Part shown: piece by piece, positions 61,155-64,000 of the stretch
How the letters are laid out: every line of letters starts with the position of its first letter
How positions within the stretch are numbered: position 1 is the stretch's first letter
Assembly (NCBI GenBank): GCA_963613665.1
Contig: CAVEAL010000002.1
Location: 99,682-163,681 of the forward strand
From: F23-B02 sp963613665
Lineage (GTDB): Bacteria; Bacillota; Clostridia; Oscillospirales; Oscillospiraceae
Direction of reading: 5' to 3'
DNA: 64,000 nt
The notes under the pieces: generated by a model
Seen by the model: only the letters and a program-made list of their open reading frames with translations
Database searches by the model: none
Told to the model about the DNA's origin: nothing
Translations under genes and position numbers: made by a program

Positions 61155-61418
61155 ATGGTAACCAAAGAAGTAGTTATTAATAATCAGGTGGGACTCCACG
61201 CAAGACCTGCTACTTTCTTTATTCAGAAGGCTAACGAATTCAAGAGCAGCATCTGGATAGAGAAAGAGGACAGACGCGTTAATGCCAAGAGCCTGCTCGG
61301 CGTTCTCTCTTTGGGCATCGTCAAGGGCACTGCCGTGAACCTTATTGCAGACGGTGCCGACGAGGCAACTGCTGTCGATACGCTTTCCGAGCTTATCGCA
61401 TCTGACTTTACCGAGTGA
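61155..61418 (+). CDS. ptsH: HPr-family phosphocarrier protein
   Basis: 87 residues from the ATG at 61155 (AGGAG at 8 bases); the GTG at 61146 lies in the ribosome site. The active His is in VGLHARPATF and the regulatory Ser in NAKSLLGVLSLG, so both the PTS phosphotransfer site and the HPr-kinase site are present. It takes phosphate from enzyme I and passes it to sugar transporters, and links to carbon catabolite control. No enzyme I gene is in view. Own promoter. Confidence 0.93.
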   Translation: MVTKEVVINNQVGLHARPATFFIQKANEFKSSIWIEKEDRRVNAKSLLGVLSLGIVKGTAVNLIADGADEATAVDTLSELIASDFTE

Positions 61419-61443
61419 TACCGAGAGATATAAAGAACAAAGC

Positions 61444-61470
61444 TAAGGGCGTGTTTTTAACACGCCCTTA
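61444..61470 (+). terminator. Terminator-like hairpin after HPr gene
   Basis: An 11-bp perfect stem (TAAGGGCGTGT with ACACGCCCTTA) and a 5-base loop; only a short T tract follows, so efficiency is uncertain. Confidence 0.65.
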
Positions 61471-61496
61471 TTCGCTATGCGGGGAATAATATTGTC

Positions 61497-62363
61497 ATGA
61501 AAAAAGAAAACAGAGCAATACTGGAAATGCTGATATGCGCGTCGCTGTGGAGCATTGCCGGCATATTCATAAAGCTTATCCCGTGGAATTCCTTCGTTAT
61601 ATCGGCGCTGCGCAGTCTCTTTGCGGGGATAACGGTGCTTGTATACATAAAGCTCAAGGGCTACAAAATAATAATAAACCGCCGGACACTTGTGCCGGGT
61701 GTGCTGCTGGGTATCGTATATATAGCTTTTGTCGCGGCAAATAAGCTCACGACGGCCGCAAACGCCATCGTCCTTCAATTTACCGATACGATATTCATAG
61801 TCATTTTCTCGGCGCTGTTTTTCGGCCAGCGCTTTAAAAAGCGTGACGTGATCGCCGTTATATGCACCTTTATCGGCATTGCCATGTTCTTTCTCGACCA
61901 GCTCTCCGACGGCTATCTGCTGGGCAACTTCGTTGCCATCTTTGCCGGAGCCTGCCTTGGCGGAATGTTCACCACCATGGGCAAGGCCGAGCCGCCGGAG
62001 CGCTTTTCCGCGATACTCATAGGACAGATCGTCGCATTTTTGCTCGGTCTGCCGTTTATCATAACGACAAAGCCGGAGTTTTCCGCGCTGCCGGTGCTGT
62101 ATATAGTCATCCTCGGCGTTTTGCAGCTGGGCATACCGTATATACTCTACGGCAAGGCGGCAGAGCACTGCCCGCCGCTCGCATGCAGCCTCCTCGGCGC
62201 CGTCGAGCCGCTTCTGAACCCCGTGTGGGTGCTTATATTCGACGGTGAAAAGCCCGGCATGTTCGCTTTCATAGGCGGTATTATCGTTATTGTGTCCGTA
62301 ACGGTATGGTGTATTGCCGGAAGCAGGGACAGTGAGGAGAAAGATGCGCGAGAAGCTGCTTGA
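61497..62363 (+). CDS. EamA/DMT family transporter
   Basis: 288 residues, ten predicted membrane helices in two EamA halves (LWSIAGIFIKLIPWNS at the start, GAVEPLLNPVWVLIF in the second half). Members export or import metabolites such as amino acids or sugars; substrate unknown. Start at the first ATG after the terminator; the ribosome site is weak (GGGGA). Overlaps uvrC by 19 bases. Confidence 0.85.
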   Translation: MKKENRAILEMLICASLWSIAGIFIKLIPWNSFVISALRSLFAGITVLVYIKLKGYKIIINRRTLVPGVLLGIVYIAFVAANKLTTAANAIVLQFTDTIFIVIFSALFFGQRFKKRDVIAVICTFIGIAMFFLDQLSDGYLLGNFVAIFAGACLGGMFTTMGKAEPPERFSAILIGQIVAFLLGLPFIITTKPEFSALPVLYIVILGVLQLGIPYILYGKAAEHCPPLACSLLGAVEPLLNPVWVLIFDGEKPGMFAFIGGIIVIVSVTVWCIAGSRDSEEKDAREAA

Positions 62364-64000
62364 AAAGGCAAATAAGCTGCCGATGCTGCCGGGTGTTTAT
62401 ATCATGCTCGATGCGGCGGGGCAGGTCATATATGTCGGCAAGGCCAAAAAGCTCAAAAACCGCGTGACAAGCTATTTTCGCGGCTCGCACCTGCCGAAGG
62501 TCGAGGCAATGGTGCAGAAGGTCGCGGATTTCAACGTTATCGTCGTAAACTCTGAGTTTGAGTCGCTGATCCTTGAAAACTCGCTTATAAAGCAGCATCA
62601 GCCGCATTACAATATCCTTTTGAAGGATGACAAGGGCTATCCGTTTATAAGGCTGGATAAAAAAGCGCCGTATCCGCGCTTTACCATCACAGCAGGCGCA
62701 AAAAAGGACGGAGCCGTGTACTTCGGCCCCTTCGGCGGCAGGAGCGTTACGCATGATATAATCGATGCCGCGTCCAAGGCGGTCGGGCTGGCGACCTGCT
62801 CAAAGCGCTTTCCGCGGGATATCGGCAGGGACAGGCCGTGCCTTAACTACCACATGGGCAATTGCCGCGGCTGGTGCAGGGGAGAGCTGACGCAGGAGGA
62901 ATACCGCCTTGCCGTCGAGCAGGCCTGTCTCATTCTGAGCGGAAAGACCTCGGAGCTCATCGCAGAGCTCACGGGAAAAATGACGGAGGCCGCTGAGCAG
63001 CTTCGCTTTGAAGCCGCAGCGGAAATGCGCGACAGGATAAAGGCGATACAAAGCGTTTCAAATAAGCAGAAGGTCATAGCTACGGCCTTTTCCGATACCG
63101 ACGCAGTCGGCTTTTCACGCGGCGTCAAAAGCTGCTTTGTCGTTCTGCATTTCAACGGCGGCTCGCTCACCGGAAAGGACTTCGAGCTGGTATCAGAGCC
63201 GCTCGAGAGCGACTGCGAGGCGGTGTCGGCATACATGCGCCAGTATTACGCTGCGCGCGGTGCTCTGCCGAAGAATATCCTTCTGCGCGAAATGCCGGAG
63301 GATGCGGAGGCGCTCGAGCAGCTGTTCAGGCAGCTCTCCGGCCGCAGGGTGAGCATTGAAGCGCCTCAGAGAGGCGAGAGGCTGCATCTTGTCGAGCGCG
63401 CTGAGATGAACGCCTCGGAGGAGATACTTCGTGCCACCACCGCTCAGCAGCGGCGCAGGAACACCCTGCTGTGGCTTCAGAAGTCGCTGGAGCTGCCCGA
63501 GTACCCGGAGCGTATCGAGGCTTTTGACGTGTCAAACCTCGGCGATACGGGCATTGTGGCGGCAATGACGGTGCACCGTGACGGTAAGCCGTATAAAAAG
63601 GACTACCGCAAATTCAGGATACGCGATCTGGATATACGCGATGACTACGCGAGCATGTCGCAGGCGGTGTACCGCCGCTTTGCACATCTGAAAAACGGTG
63701 ACGGCGGCTTTTCGGAAAAGCCGCAGCTGCTGCTCATAGACGGCGGCATAACTCATGCGGCAGCGGCGGAGAAGGCGCTTGCGCAGCTCGGAATACATGT
63801 GCCGGTGTTCGGCATGGTAAAGGACGACAGGCACAGAACGCGGGCTCTTGTGACGAGCACGGGACATGAGATATGCATAAACGGCAGCCCCGCGGCATTT
63901 GCGCTTATCGGCAATATCCAGGAGGAGACGCACCGCTTTGCCATCGAATATCAGCGCACGCTGCGAAACGAGAGCTTCGGCTCGGAGCTCGGCTCCATTC
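62345..64000 (+). CDS. uvrC: Excinuclease ABC subunit C, 3' end outside window
   Basis: 552 codons from the ATG at 62345 (MREKLLEKANKLPMLPGVYI), with GAGGAG just upstream; the frame is open at the right edge. N-terminal GIY-YIG nuclease (LPGVYIMLDA, IYVGKAKKLKNRV), a CGRPCLNY-like region that here reads GRDRPCLNYHMGNCRGWC, a UVR domain (EAAEQLRFEAAAEMRDRI) and the UvrC RNase H-like domain (IEAFDVSNLGDT, LLLIDGGITH). It makes both cuts around DNA lesions together with UvrB. The C-terminal helix-hairpin-helix part is not visible. Confidence 0.95.

Noticed and set aside
1..64000. tRNA, rRNA, transposase, integrase or phage genes
   Set aside because: I saw no cloverleaf-like CCA-ended sequence, no rRNA core motif and no such protein among the convincing genes. 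Detection by eye is limited for tRNAs.

Overview
The window looks like chromosomal DNA from an anaerobic, probably gut-dwelling member of the Bacillota, most likely Clostridia of the Oscillospirales type. The evidence is moderately high GC, strong Shine-Dalgarno sites with consensus vegetative promoters, S-layer-homology (SLH) surface proteins with gut-type leucine-rich and CxxC repeats, a 2-hydroxyacyl-CoA-dehydratase-type activase, and sporulation-associated genes (ylbJ, yqfC, yqfD). I saw no rRNA, tRNA, CRISPR array, transposase or phage gene. Both ends cut genes: an SLH protein at the left and uvrC at the right.

Left third (1-23 kb): four tandem SLH surface proteins (1-9086) are followed by what may be one dispersed uptake and redox locus. 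It holds a TauC/SsuC-type ABC permease, an ABC ATPase fused to a CRP/FNR-type sensor and DNA-binding region, a 1492-residue SLH protein and a membrane-anchored protein that share a beta-rich module, a lipoprotein substrate-binding protein, a 1276-residue double ATPase/activase-related protein and a cupin. The same palindrome (AGTTAGC-N4-GCTAACT) lies before the permease, before the SLH giant and before a separate minus-strand operon at 25 kb (membrane protein, alpha/beta hydrolase, transglutaminase-like protein). This suggests a small regulon, possibly controlled by the ABC-CRP fusion. The substrate is unknown.

Middle (25-37 kb, minus strand): one arginine/carbamoyl-phosphate operon runs argG, argH, amino-acid-binding protein, permease, ATPase, argF, carA and a carB reading frame that continues without a stop into a diaminopimelate-epimerase domain. 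An ARG-box-like site overlaps the start of the operon. A 327-base gap inside it carries a dispersed repeat that recurs at 22.97 kb in opposite orientation.

37-46 kb (minus strand): a compact partner-switching module (membrane PP2C phosphatase with an anti-sigma-type kinase domain, STAS protein, HD hydrolase, STAS-kinase fusion) lies downstream of an MFS transporter, a lipoprotein hydrolase, a C69 dipeptidase and a small membrane protein. The 445-base gap at 46.1-46.5 kb has a good promoter followed by a strong hairpin and no reading frame, a candidate small RNA or leader.

Right part (46.5-64 kb): mostly conserved housekeeping genes on the plus strand. They are NUDIX hydrolase, murA, WalJ-like hydrolase, rlmH, DUF2007 protein, phosphohexomutase, two chromate-transporter halves, ylbJ (minus), yqfC, yqfD, phoH-like gene, ybeY, era, yqzL-like gene, recO, mutS2, HPr, an EamA permease and the start of uvrC.
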